Shown here: one piece after another, positions 1 to 7,938 of the stretch
Layout of the letters: every line of letters starts with the position of its first letter
Position numbering within the stretch: the stretch's first letter is position 1
DNA from: JAFCDQ01 sp964571335
Lineage (GTDB): Archaea; Nanobdellota; Nanobdellia; Woesearchaeales; ARS49
DNA length: 10,171 bases
Reading direction: 5' to 3'
NCBI GenBank assembly: GCA_964571335.1
Contig: CAZNAM010000028.1
Location: 1-10,171, forward strand
Notes under the pieces: generated by a model
The model's database searches: none
Seen by the model: only the letters and a program-made list of their open reading frames with translations
What the model was told of the DNA's origin: nothing
Program-made: the position numbers and the translations under genes

Positions 1-850
1 GTTCTGGTTCTAATCCTGCTGTATAAAAAGGTGCTAAACCAGGATCTTGAGGAATATTTTCAGCATAATCAGGAATATTATATTCATAATATGTTGTTGT
101 AAAACTTACTGTTTCTTTTCCTTGACTATTAAAATTAGTATTTGTTCTTGAGATTATTTTACTTCCATCTAATTCAACTGAATTTCTTGCAACTTGTTTT
201 TTATTGTCATCCCATCCTTGTTCCCATTCATCTCTTTGTTTATCAAATTCAGTTCTTGGTTCAGTAGGGTTAAGTTTTAATCTTCTTGCTTTTTCTTCAT
301 CACTTAATCCTGTTTGCACAAACTCTTCTGTTGTTTCTGACCATGTACCTGAAAGAACATTATATTCATTACTTGTTACTATTGTTGTCTTATATTTTTG
401 AAAAAATTCTCCATCCTGATAAAATCTTGTCCAGTCTTGTGTGTCTGTTGATGTTTCAAATTTTAATCTTCCATTTTCATAACTATATTTTTCATTTTCT
501 TTAATATGATCTATTACTTCTTGAGGAAGTTCTGTTATTGAATTTGTTGAAAGCCAGTAATTCAGATTTTCTCTAGTATATTTCTTTCCTGCAAAAATAA
601 TCATGTCTTCACTTATTTGTATCGGCCAAATCTGACCCTTTTTATCAACATAATAATTCACACCTTCTGTTATCGTTATTACTTGAGTTGTTGATATTGC
701 AGGGGAGAATAACGGTTGTTTTTCGGATTTCACTAAACTTGATGCTTTTTCAAAACTTACAGGATTATTATTTCCATTTGTTCCTTGTGCATTTACACCT
801 ACACTAACAACAAAAAGTAAGATTACAAAAAGACTATATAATTTCTTCAT
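1..850 (-). CDS. secreted protein of unknown function, Cys-free, C-terminus outside window
   Basis: Translating the minus strand from ATG at 850 gives 283 open codons to the window edge, so the 3' end is missing. The N-terminus is a clear Sec signal peptide: MKK, then a hydrophobic core LYSLFVILLFVVSVGV, then a likely cleavage after VNA near residue 21. The mature part is hydrophilic, rich in Thr, Asn, Glu, Tyr and Trp, and looks like an extracytoplasmic beta-rich protein. It has a charged patch at about residues 183-216 (DEEKARRLKL... RDEWEQGWDDNKKQ). No cysteine occurs in the visible 283 residues, in sharp contrast to the upstream neighbour. The ATG overlaps the upstream stop as ATGA and has a strong ribosome binding site, which fixes the start and implies translational coupling. 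I do not recognise a family. Seen: signal peptide, overlap and composition. Inferred: export and a shared role with the upstream gene. Confidence 0.85.
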   Translation of the reverse strand, partial: MKKLYSLFVILLFVVSVGVNAQGTNGNNNPVSFEKASSLVKSEKQPLFSPAISTTQVITITEGVNYYVDKKGQIWPIQISEDMIIFAGKKYTRENLNYWLSTNSITELPQEVIDHIKENEKYSYENGRLKFETSTDTQDWTRFYQDGEFFQKYKTTIVTSNEYNVLSGTWSETTEEFVQTGLSDEEKARRLKLNPTEPRTEFDKQRDEWEQGWDDNKKQVARNSVELDGSKIISRTNTNFNSQGKETVSFTTTYYEYNIPDYAENIPQDPGLAPFYTAGLEPE

Positions 851-3800
851 ACTCCCCCTCCTGTTGAATTAGTGGTTGAAGTTGAAGAATAATCTTTTGC
901 CCAGTTTTCCATTTGATTGCACCATTCAGTTGATACTGGTTGTGTTTGTGCTTTTGAATCAAACATTGCACTTATGCTTGCTACTGTTTCTGATATTTGT
1001 GATGTTACTCTTGCAACTGCACATATTGTGTGCATTGTTGCTGGTTCTGTTTCACAATAGCTTTCACAATACATTCCTAATGCTGTTGTTGCTATTGTTA
1101 CTGGATTTGCTATTAACTCTCCTAATGTCTGACTGATTGATTCTAAAAAGTGTGAGAAGGGTATCAGATCAAATAATGGTCCGCCCCATACATATGAACA
1201 CATCAAATTATCTTTCATATTTTGACAATAAACATCGTCTGTTATTCCTGTTTGTTTGTAATCTTGTTCTAAACATGTTGCATATCTGCATTCTATTTGT
1301 GCTACTTTGTTAAGATTTTTAATTATTCCTGGCAGACATAAACAACCTATGCTTAAGTAAATATTATCTTTTATATTTGTAGCCCAATATTTTGTTGCAT
1401 CAGTATCTTCTTTATATTGTGATTGTCCTTGCATCAATCTTACTCCTGCTCCCATATCTGTATTTGCCAGCCAGCTGTTTAATGCAGTGCACCATGGTGC
1501 TGCTCCTCCTGCCCATGCAGATAATCCCCATGCTTCTTTTCCTCCTTGTGCCTGACAGTTTATTATTGAACATGCAGTATCTAAATAACCAAATAAATCA
1601 CTTACAAATGTTTCATCCAATACTTCTCTTGTATGACATAATGGAGATCTTATTGCTTTTACTCCATCAGCTATTGGCGGAAATGTTGTTCTAAATGTAT
1701 CCTGAATTCCTCCAAGAACTCCAACAATTGTTGTTATTGATGATATTATATTTGTAAAAATGCTTTTCCATTGACAGATTTTTTCTGCCACATCCATTGC
1801 TTCCTCTAAATCTTCTGTTAATGATCTTAAATCTCTTGCATAATTTATTGAATGATTTATTTTTTTTACTTTATTATCATATAATTCTCCTAAAGGAAGA
1901 TCATAAAATTCAAGTTTTACATCAACAAACTCTTTTTCTGGTTCTGTCATTATTTGTCTTGTGTCTTCTTTTTTGGAATATATGATAATTGGACATCTGA
2001 ATGTAAGATTATCAAGATAATAATCTCTTGCAGGAAGTTTTACCATGAAATAAGGTTCTTTGCTTCCAGGAATTGTATTGATTGTTCTTATGTCATCTAT
2101 AAATCCTGTTATGTTTCCTTCACAATCATATACAGTTGATGGTCCAATTATATTTACTGATTCAATATTTGCACTTGTTTTCATATTTACTTTACATGCT
2201 ATTGTCTGAGGAAGTAATGATGTTGTTTTTCTGTCTATTGGTTGTGGACTGCATTCAACATCTTTTACATACCAATTATTGTATGTTCTGTTTCCAACTA
2301 ATTCATATATTGAAAGTTCATATTCTGTTGATTCTGATTCATCAAAAATATCTGTAAATGTGAAATTTATTTTTGCATCAATAGGACCTTCTATCTGTAC
2401 TGTTTCTTCAAATGAACAAATATCTGTTTCTGTTATGTTTTCATATTCACATACTGATGGAATAACTTCACTGTCCCCTCCTATTTCTGAAAAATCTCCT
2501 TTTGCAGTTTCAAAGTTTCTGCTTCTTACTTTAAATTGAACTGTGTCTCCTTCAACTGCTTCTCCTCCTACTCCATTTGGTCCTGGTATTACTTTATATT
2601 CAATAACTACTGGTTTTATTGGCCCTTCTTCTTGATAATAAACTTCTATTGGCTCATCTCTTGTCATAGTATTTCCTAAATCATCTTGTGTTTTTCTCAG
2701 TAATGATAAATAATAAACTCCACTGTTAATATTTCTTCCAAAATTTTTAGGAATTATTTTCCATTTACATTTCCAGTCATATTCAAATTCTTGTTCACAT
2801 TTATCTGCTTTGACACTTGCTCCCATTCCTAATTTGCTTAAATCCATGTATGCTTTTGCAAGATTCATTCCTATTCCTGCATTTCCGTCTGTATCTTTTT
2901 CTGAAAATTCTATAATTAAATAAGAATCATAAGCAAGCATTGGCCTTCCTTCATCATCTTTGGCTATTGCCATTTCTTTTGTTTTGACTGGAGAAACATC
3001 ATCTTTTTTAATATTATAATTATATTCTTCTTGTGTTTTTGTTCCAACATTATCTTCTGCTTTTATTGTTATTTTTCCATTATCTCCTATGCCTATTGTG
3101 TTTGCATCCCAATAATAATAGTCTCCATCTTTTTCAGAATAAGATTTTTCTGAATTAGCCCAAGGAAGTATTGCTTTGACTGTTGAATCATTTATTCCGC
3201 TTTCATCTGTTATTTTTGCTCTCACCCTTATCGGAATTTCAGAATCTTTTTTTAGATGTGTTATTTTTGCTTCTTCTTCATTTACAAGAGTTATTTCTTC
3301 TATTTGTGGTGCTCCTGTATCCATTATAAAACCAGATGTTTTAGGTATGCTTTCTCTTCCTAAATAATCTACTGCTATTGCAGTTATGTTTATTATTGAT
3401 TTTGAACCTTCATAAATAAATGGAACTCCTTTTCTTAATTCACATTGATTTTTTTCTCCCTGTATTTTCAGAACTTGCTCACCATCAATTTCAAATCTGA
3501 TTTCTTTTATTCCTGCACAACTTCTTGGTATTGATGGATTAGTTCCATAATCTTCAGCAGTAACTGCTAAATTTACAGGACCTAAAGTTCTTTTTGGGTT
3601 TATTTCAAAGTTTTTTATTTTTGGATTATATTGGTCTATCATAACTTGTTTTTGTACATATTCCTGCAATACATTATCATCATCATAAAGATCAATTTGT
3701 ATGTTTAATTTTTCTCCATAATCTGTTATTTCTGTTGAGTATGTGCAAATATAATAATCTTCATCGCTTTCTTTTACACAGCTGTTAAAATTGGTATAAG

Positions 3801-4038
3801 AATTTGTTTCAATGCAGGGTCTATTTACATTTGATGGATTGTAAATACATAATTTTACTTGATTCTTGCTTATTATTTCTTCATTATCTAATTGTGCTTT
3901 TACTTGTATTGTTAATGTATCTACTGTTTTTATAACTCCATTTTCTTCATCTTCTCCCTGCCATTTCACAGCATCAAGAATATCTGCAGTTGATATTGGC
4001 ATTAGTACTACCAAAAACATTACAAAAATTGCCATCAT
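847..4038 (-). CDS. large secreted Cys-rich protein with Ig-like repeats and helical C-terminal domain, function unknown
   Basis: At least 1063 residues. The N-terminus is hydrophobic (AIFVMFLVVLMPISTA), a signal peptide ending near residue 18. It lacks the usual basic residues after Met, while the frame stays open upstream as Lys-Lys-Glu into the assembly gap, so the true start is probably a few codons further up, inside the gap. Residues about 20-580 look like consecutive Ig-like or fibronectin-like beta domains, with recurring patterns such as AEDYG, AVDYLG, AEDNVG and TDIFDES. Residues about 585-715 are a further beta region. Residues about 745-1045 are largely helical with hydrophobic stretches (757-778, 895-909, 951-990) and 15 cysteines; there are 29 in the protein. 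The end is a Ser/Thr/Asn/Gly linker-like tail. The stop overlaps the next start by ATGA. From memory, the CLCLPGI...NLNK...C...C region resembles surface proteins seen in DPANN genomes; this was not checked. The Cys content suggests disulfides outside the cell. Confidence 0.85.
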   Translation of the reverse strand: MMAIFVMFLVVLMPISTADILDAVKWQGEDEENGVIKTVDTLTIQVKAQLDNEEIISKNQVKLCIYNPSNVNRPCIETNSYTNFNSCVKESDEDYYICTYSTEITDYGEKLNIQIDLYDDDNVLQEYVQKQVMIDQYNPKIKNFEINPKRTLGPVNLAVTAEDYGTNPSIPRSCAGIKEIRFEIDGEQVLKIQGEKNQCELRKGVPFIYEGSKSIINITAIAVDYLGRESIPKTSGFIMDTGAPQIEEITLVNEEEAKITHLKKDSEIPIRVRAKITDESGINDSTVKAILPWANSEKSYSEKDGDYYYWDANTIGIGDNGKITIKAEDNVGTKTQEEYNYNIKKDDVSPVKTKEMAIAKDDEGRPMLAYDSYLIIEFSEKDTDGNAGIGMNLAKAYMDLSKLGMGASVKADKCEQEFEYDWKCKWKIIPKNFGRNINSGVYYLSLLRKTQDDLGNTMTRDEPIEVYYQEEGPIKPVVIEYKVIPGPNGVGGEAVEGDTVQFKVRSRNFETAKGDFSEIGGDSEVIPSVCEYENITETDICSFEETVQIEGPIDAKINFTFTDIFDESESTEYELSIYELVGNRTYNNWYVKDVECSPQPIDRKTTSLLPQTIACKVNMKTSANIESVNIIGPSTVYDCEGNITGFIDDIRTINTIPGSKEPYFMVKLPARDYYLDNLTFRCPIIIYSKKEDTRQIMTEPEKEFVDVKLEFYDLPLGELYDNKVKKINHSINYARDLRSLTEDLEEAMDVAEKICQWKSIFTNIISSITTIVGVLGGIQDTFRTTFPPIADGVKAIRSPLCHTREVLDETFVSDLFGYLDTACSIINCQAQGGKEAWGLSAWAGGAAPWCTALNSWLANTDMGAGVRLMQGQSQYKEDTDATKYWATNIKDNIYLSIGCLCLPGIIKNLNKVAQIECRYATCLEQDYKQTGITDDVYCQNMKDNLMCSYVWGGPLFDLIPFSHFLESISQTLGELIANPVTIATTALGMYCESYCETEPATMHTICAVARVTSQISETVASISAMFDSKAQTQPVSTEWCNQMENWAKDYSSTSTTNSTGGGV
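851..862 (-). promoter_or_regulatory. ribosome binding site inside upstream gene end
   Basis: The minus strand reads AGGAGGGGGAGT directly before ATG at 850. The AGGAGG core (862-857) sits 6 bases from the start. The same bases encode the Thr-Gly-Gly-Gly end of the upstream protein, so the site supports coupled translation across the ATGA overlap. Confidence 0.8.
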
Positions 4039-4049
4039 TTCTTTTTTTA

Positions 4050-4149
4050 NNNNNNNNNNNNNNNNNNNNNNNNNNNNNNNNNNNNNNNNNNNNNNNNNNN
4101 NNNNNNNNNNNNNNNNNNNNNNNNNNNNNNNNNNNNNNNNNNNNNNNNN
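4050..4149. other. assembly gap, 100 N
   Basis: Exactly 100 undetermined bases, the conventional filler for a scaffold join of unknown size. It removes the 3' end of the class III-signal gene and very probably the start codon and ribosome binding site of the 1063-residue gene. The TAA visible at 4049-4047 is in frame with the upstream gene only if the true gap length keeps the frame, so it should not be taken as that gene's stop. A further small gene could be hidden here. Confidence 0.98.
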
Positions 4150-6269
4150 AATACTGGCCTCATAATATCCTGCCTAGCGAATGCATATTCTTTCATGTCA
4201 TTTATTACACTTAAATCTTCTATTTTTCTTTCTTCTTCAGGTACTTTTGCTATCTGTGCTGAAATATAATTTAACAGTATTTCTTTTGAAGTGTATAATT
4301 TTTCTGCTGGAATTTCTATTTCTAATTCCACCATCACATTTGGAAATGGATTTCTTTCATCAAATATTAATGGTTCTTCAGGAATATAATAACATTTTTT
4401 CTTAACAATAGTTATTCCTAAAATTCTTTGCGGATCTGTACATCTTTGTTCTACAGGTATTGTTATTTCTTCTTTTGTAAATCCATTTATCATTATTTTG
4501 TATTTTCCTGGAATTAATTTTATTTTATTATCATTTGATAAATCAACTATTGAAGAATATGAATCTTCATAATCTCTTGGTATTTTAGTAAAAGCAATCA
4601 TCAAAGATCCGGTTTCTTCTCTTGGATAATATTTTGTTGTGTCTAATTTCCAGTTTAATCCTTCTTTTATGAAATTATATCTTCTTGGTATTATTGTTAA
4701 TTCTTGTTCTGAATACATTTTTATCTGCATAGTTATATCAGAATCTTCTGCTGTAAAAGGAACATAAAATGGCATATATCCTTGTTTTCTTATTGATAAT
4801 TCTCCATTCAAACATCTTGGAAATTTAAAAGTTGCTGGCTTGTTTTCTGTTGAACCTATTCCACAGGCATTGTCTCCACATCTATATGTTATTGTTGCTC
4901 CTTCTATATATTCTCCTGTTACATAATCTTTAATATCAATTGTTATGTCTCCGCTGTTCATCTGATTTGGACTGCAGAACATGCTTAATCCTGTTTCTAA
5001 AAGTTCTGAAGGTAATTCAGTTTCTGATTTAAATGCTTGATTGCTTCTCATGTTTGCTTCTAACATAAATTTAAAGCTGTATCCTTCTCCATCAAATGAT
5101 TCAGGATTTGTTATCTCAACCATTACAGGTATGCTTATGTCATATAAGAATTTGTATTTTTGTAATCCTATTATAAATCCAAATGATTGATCTAATCCTG
5201 AACTGTCTGGTTTACAGATTTCTCCGTCACAATTTAAGTCAAAGTATGGTTTCCACCAGTCAAGATAATAAAATCTTATTTCTAAATCTGAATGTGTTGA
5301 GTTTAATGGAATTAAAAATTGTCTGTTGTATATTAATTCAAACAGTTCTGGGTCATTTATATTTCCTGCTGCTGCTACATAATTATAGTTTCTTACTCCT
5401 GAAACTTGTATAAAAGGAATATATGTTTGAAGCATTTGTGTTATTTTTTTCTTTACTTCTGTTTTTGTCCAGTATTTTTCTCCTCCAAATTTGAATTCTG
5501 TATCTGATATTGGCGGCAGTCCATATTTACTTAATCTTGCAAATCCATATATTAATTGTCGTATTGCTTCTTCAATATATGCATGTGTCATCTGCATATT
5601 TGTTAATTCTTCAGCAAGTTCATAAATTTCTTTTATGTTTAAAGTTATTTCAGAATTATAATTTTCTATTTCATATTGGTCTGTTCCTTTTGAAACTTTT
5701 ATTCTCCAGTCCATAAATACTTGAACATCTGCATCTCTTATTTTTATATCTGCATTTGGATTTCCTTTTTTTTCAATTTCAAATCCTTGTGTTGTCAATA
5801 TATTAAAATCTCCTAAACAGACAGCAATATTTTCTTCAATATACTCTTCTAATTGTTCTTCTATGTTTATTTTACTTGAAGAATAAAGTAGTGGTTTTTT
5901 AGAATCAAAATCACAATCTTGTTTGCATTTATCAGGACTCTGCATATACCACCATTTGGGTATTTTTATTCCATTTTCTCCTAAGCTGACTGCATTTCCT
6001 TCTGTCGAATATATTTGATTTATTTGAAATTCAGGTTTGGTATATCCTCCTTGATCTCCTATAAGTTTTAATCCATTTATTGCTGTTTGTTTTAAACAGC
6101 TCGTTACTAAATCACTTACTGGCTCTCCTTCTCTTAACTGCATTGGTGTTGTCATTCTTTCTTCTTCTAATGATTTTTCTTTGATAGATGTGAAATAGAA
6201 TAAAAGACCTAATGTGATTAATATTATTATTCCTATTATGATGAACAAGGTTATTTGTCCTTTTTTCAT
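4150..6269 (-). CDS. class III (prepilin-like) signal surface protein with Ig/transthyretin-like domain, 3' end in gap
   Basis: 706 residues are readable before the gap. The N-terminus MKKGQITLFIIIG continues as an uninterrupted hydrophobic helix to about residue 26. Lys-Lys-Gly followed by Gln and then the helix fits an archaeal class III signal cleaved after Gly4 by a PibD/FlaK-type peptidase, leaving the helix in place as an anchor or assembly segment. The large outer part has 12 cysteines (58, 115, 119, 151, 347, 352, 432, 464, 469, 486, 610, 626). Helical stretches lie at about 210-250 and 263-285. A Cys pair sits in LNCDGEICKPD (344-354). Residues about 438-520 resemble a carboxypeptidase-regulatory or transthyretin-like fold (GDITIDIKDYVTGEYIEGA, two Cys, then KQGY). 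The LVTSCLKQTA...GDQGGY block at 54-76 is a pattern I remember from DPANN proteins of this size, unverified. The ribosome binding site lies 6 bases upstream. Function unknown; a pilus-like or anchored adhesin role is inference. Confidence 0.85.
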
Positions 6270-6275
6270 TATTTT

Positions 6276-6280
6276 CCTCT
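6276..6280 (-). promoter_or_regulatory. ribosome binding site for class III-signal gene
   Basis: AGAGG on the minus strand lies 6 bases before ATG at 6269, within the 35-base gap after the upstream stop. It supports the chosen start, which places MKKGQ at the N-terminus. No TATA box is evident in these 35 bases, so the gene is probably transcribed with its upstream neighbour. Confidence 0.6.
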
Positions 6281-6304
6281 TTGTTTTTTCTTTAAGTTTA
6301 TTGT

Positions 6305-7213
6305 TTATTCAAAATTTAATATGATTGGTACTTTTGTCAATTTTTCTAAATCAGATGCTATTACTGTTATTGTTTTTTTCTCTTTGAATTTTTGTTTTGG
6401 TATAATTATTAATTTGTCATTTTCTACTCTTATATCCAAACCATCTTCTGTTGTTGATAAAAATACCATTTTATCTCCTTCAGGATCTTTAAAATATGTT
6501 CCTAATTCCAAGATTGTTTTTCCTGGAATGTTAAATTCTTTTTTCTTTCCTATCCATTGAGGCGGACTATTTTTTAATCTTTCTATATGATATTCTGCAC
6601 TATCAATGTTTAATTTTCCATTTTGCACTTCAACAAATAGCCTTGCTGTTACTCCATCAAAATCATCCATTTTGCAGGTGTCAATACATGCTTTTGTGAA
6701 TTTGCCGTCAAGAATTACTGATTTTTCAGTATCAAATACAAGTTCTAATTTTCCTTTTTTTTCAATAAATACTTTTGCAGATTCTCCTTCAAATGTTCCT
6801 GTTATTGCAAAAGATAATGGATTTTGTTTTAGTATAATTTCAGTTACAGTAGTATTCGTAAATTCTAGCTCTACTTGTTGAGACATTTCATCTTGAAATG
6901 CAGTCAATCCTACAATTCCTGGATTTAATGCTACAATTATGCTTAAAATAATTATTACAATTCCTGCTAGAATAATATTGAAAGGTATGCTTTTTTCTGA
7001 ATTTATTTCTTTTAATCTGTTAAACACTTTTGTTACTTGGCTGTAAGCTAATTCTTTTTGAAATTCATCTGTTGTTTCTTTGTTAATTCTTGAATAAAGA
7101 TTTAGCAAAAGGTAATACTGTTTTCTTGCATCAGCAGTCTGGCTGTCATCAAGATGTTTTTGTGCTTTATAATACGCTTCTACAAATTGTTTTACTAATT
7201 CTGTATGTTCCAC
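6305..7213 (-). CDS. single-pass membrane protein with cytoplasmic helical domain and external cadherin-like domain
   Basis: 302 residues from a GTG start at 7213. I prefer this to the in-frame ATG at 7273 because GGGTGG lies 4 bases upstream of the GTG, while the ATG lies upstream of the TATA box. Residues 1-75 are charged and helical (TELVKQFVEAYYKAQKHL... KQYYLLLNLYSRI... FNRLKEI), reminiscent of a TPR- or MIT-like helical hairpin. Residues 76-98 form one transmembrane helix. The remaining ~200 residues should lie outside: a beta-rich part with a likely disulfide in ACIDTC (176, 180), then residues about 215-302 matching the dystroglycan-type cadherin-like pattern. That pattern runs NSPPQW, then LELGTYFKDPEGDKM, then KLIIIP and TITVIASD. 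This is the first gene of the surface-protein cluster. A basal or sensing partner for the larger outer proteins is possible but inferred; the domain types do not define a reaction. Confidence 0.85.
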   Translation of the reverse strand: MEHTELVKQFVEAYYKAQKHLDDSQTADARKQYYLLLNLYSRINKETTDEFQKELAYSQVTKVFNRLKEINSEKSIPFNIILAGIVIIILSIIVALNPGIVGLTAFQDEMSQQVELEFTNTTVTEIILKQNPLSFAITGTFEGESAKVFIEKKGKLELVFDTEKSVILDGKFTKACIDTCKMDDFDGVTARLFVEVQNGKLNIDSAEYHIERLKNSPPQWIGKKKEFNIPGKTILELGTYFKDPEGDKMVFLSTTEDGLDIRVENDKLIIIPKQKFKEKKTITVIASDLEKLTKVPIILNFE

Positions 7214-7217
7214 ATAA

Positions 7218-7223
7218 CCACCC
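7218..7223 (-). promoter_or_regulatory. ribosome binding site deciding a GTG start
   Basis: GGGTGG on the minus strand, 4 bases before GTG at 7213. It marks the GTG as the start of the 302-residue membrane protein and excludes the 20-residue longer reading. Confidence 0.65.
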
Positions 7224-7248
7224 TTTTTTAAATAAAAATCATTTAAGC

Positions 7249-7264
7249 ATATATAAATGTTTCG
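7249..7264 (-). promoter_or_regulatory. archaeal BRE/TATA promoter of surface-protein cluster
   Basis: The minus strand reads CGAAACATTTATATAT, a close fit to the archaeal pattern of a CGAAA-type BRE followed by TTTATATA. With the usual ~26-base distance, transcription would start near 7227. That gives a leader of about 14 bases that just contains GGGTGG and the GTG start. It lies in the 102-base interval after the S6e stop and probably drives all four downstream genes. Confidence 0.75.
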
Positions 7265-7315
7265 AATTCTCATCGTCTAAAATAAGAACATAGAATTAAG
7301 AAATTTTCTTTTAAA

Positions 7316-7870
7316 TCACTCTTTCTTTTCAGCAGGTTTTTCTTCTTTTTTCTCTGTTTCTTTTATTTTTTCTTCTTTAGGTTCTTTTTTAGTTTCTGTT
7401 TTCTCTTCTTTTACTTCTTTTTTCTCTGTTTCTTTTGGTTTTTCTTCAATTTTTGCTTCTGGTTTCTTTTCTTCTGCTTTTGCCCCTTTAGATTCTTCTT
7501 TCTTTTCTTCAATTAAAGGTTGTTTTCCTTCTTTTAAGACTTTTAAGTTAATTTGAGAAGTTTTTTCATTTATTGTGTTTCCTGCAACTGTTTTTCTTAC
7601 TTTTACTCCTTTGCCTTTTTTCTTTAATCCAATTCCTTTTACTGCAAAGATTTTTTTTCTTGATGTTCCATCTACATCTCTTCTCATTGGAAAACCACAA
7701 TTATCACTTCCGCCAGTTATTTCAAATTCATATCCTAAAAATCCAAGTAAATCTCCTGAAATAGTATCTCTTATTTTTTTTCCGATAAAATTTGAGGATT
7801 CATCTTCTGAAAGCTCTTTTTGTAAACATTTACCTTTTTTTGTTCCAATTACAATTTTAAATGCTGTCAT
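7316..7870 (-). CDS. rps6e: small-subunit ribosomal protein eS6 (S6e) with Lys/Glu-rich C-terminal tail
   Basis: 184 residues. The core (about 1-120) carries the family signature: FEITGGSDNCGFPMRRDVDG at 49-68, then RKKIF, a basic stretch KKKGKGVKVRKTVAGNTI at 83-100, and QINLKV at 106-111. S6e is an archaeal/eukaryotic protein of the small ribosomal subunit. Archaeal forms usually end soon after the QINLKV strand. Here residues 121-184 form a highly charged tail, 47 of 64 residues being Lys or Glu, with repeated ETEKKE. No frameshift separates it from the core and the frame ends in TGA. No ribosome binding site precedes the ATG; a TATA box about 28 bases upstream suggests a leaderless mRNA. 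In many archaea S6e is adjacent to the aIF2-gamma gene; that neighbour is absent here. Confidence 0.95.
   Translation of the reverse strand: MTAFKIVIGTKKGKCLQKELSEDESSNFIGKKIRDTISGDLLGFLGYEFEITGGSDNCGFPMRRDVDGTSRKKIFAVKGIGLKKKGKGVKVRKTVAGNTINEKTSQINLKVLKEGKQPLIEEKKEESKGAKAEEKKPEAKIEEKPKETEKKEVKEEKTETKKEPKEEKIKETEKKEEKPAEKKE
7319..7510 (-). repeat. low-complexity Lys/Glu codon tract (S6e tail)
   Basis: The stretch encoding the S6e tail is almost pure purine on the coding strand (AAA, GAA, AAG, GAG codons, with scattered ACA, CCT and GCA) and pyrimidine-rich on the printed strand. The ETEKKE unit occurs twice (about residues 147-152 and 171-176). Such tracts can grow or shrink by replication slippage. 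Confidence 0.7.
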
Positions 7871-7893
7871 AATTGTTACTTAAATCAAGCATT

Positions 7894-7909
7894 TATTTAA
7901 AAAGCTTTT
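7894..7909 (-). promoter_or_regulatory. BRE/TATA promoter of S6e, probably leaderless
   Basis: The minus strand reads AAAAGCTTTTTAAATA: a BRE-like AAAAG followed by a TTTTTAAATA box centred near 7898. The ATG at 7870 lies about 28 bases from the box centre, so the transcript should begin at or within a few bases of the start codon. No Shine-Dalgarno-like sequence lies between. The first ten bases, AAAAGCTTTT, are a perfect palindrome. Confidence 0.6.
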
Positions 7910-7938
7910 GGTATAGAATAATATAGGTTATTTTTATA

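Noticed and set aside
204..2539. Several plus-strand open frames rich in Leu, Phe and Ser
   Set aside because: They lie antisense to well-supported minus-strand genes. Their composition is what results from reading the complement of AT-rich, Lys/Glu/Asn-rich coding sequence, and none has a ribosome binding site or recognisable domain.
4047..4149. Extension of the class III-signal gene through the N run to a TAA at 4047
   Set aside because: The 100 N are filler of unknown real length, so neither the frame nor the stop can be trusted beyond 4150.
7214..7273. 20-residue N-terminal extension of the cadherin-like membrane protein
   Set aside because: It would be encoded by the TATA box and leader; GGGTGG points to GTG at 7213.
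7298..7310. AAGAAATTTTCTT near-palindrome after S6e as a hairpin terminator
   Set aside because: The arms have almost no loop and are too short and AT-rich for a stable hairpin; it is not followed by a convincing oligo-T run.
7573..7883. Two overlapping plus-strand frames opposite S6e
   Set aside because: Both are complements of the S6e core, whose family motifs are unmistakable on the minus strand.
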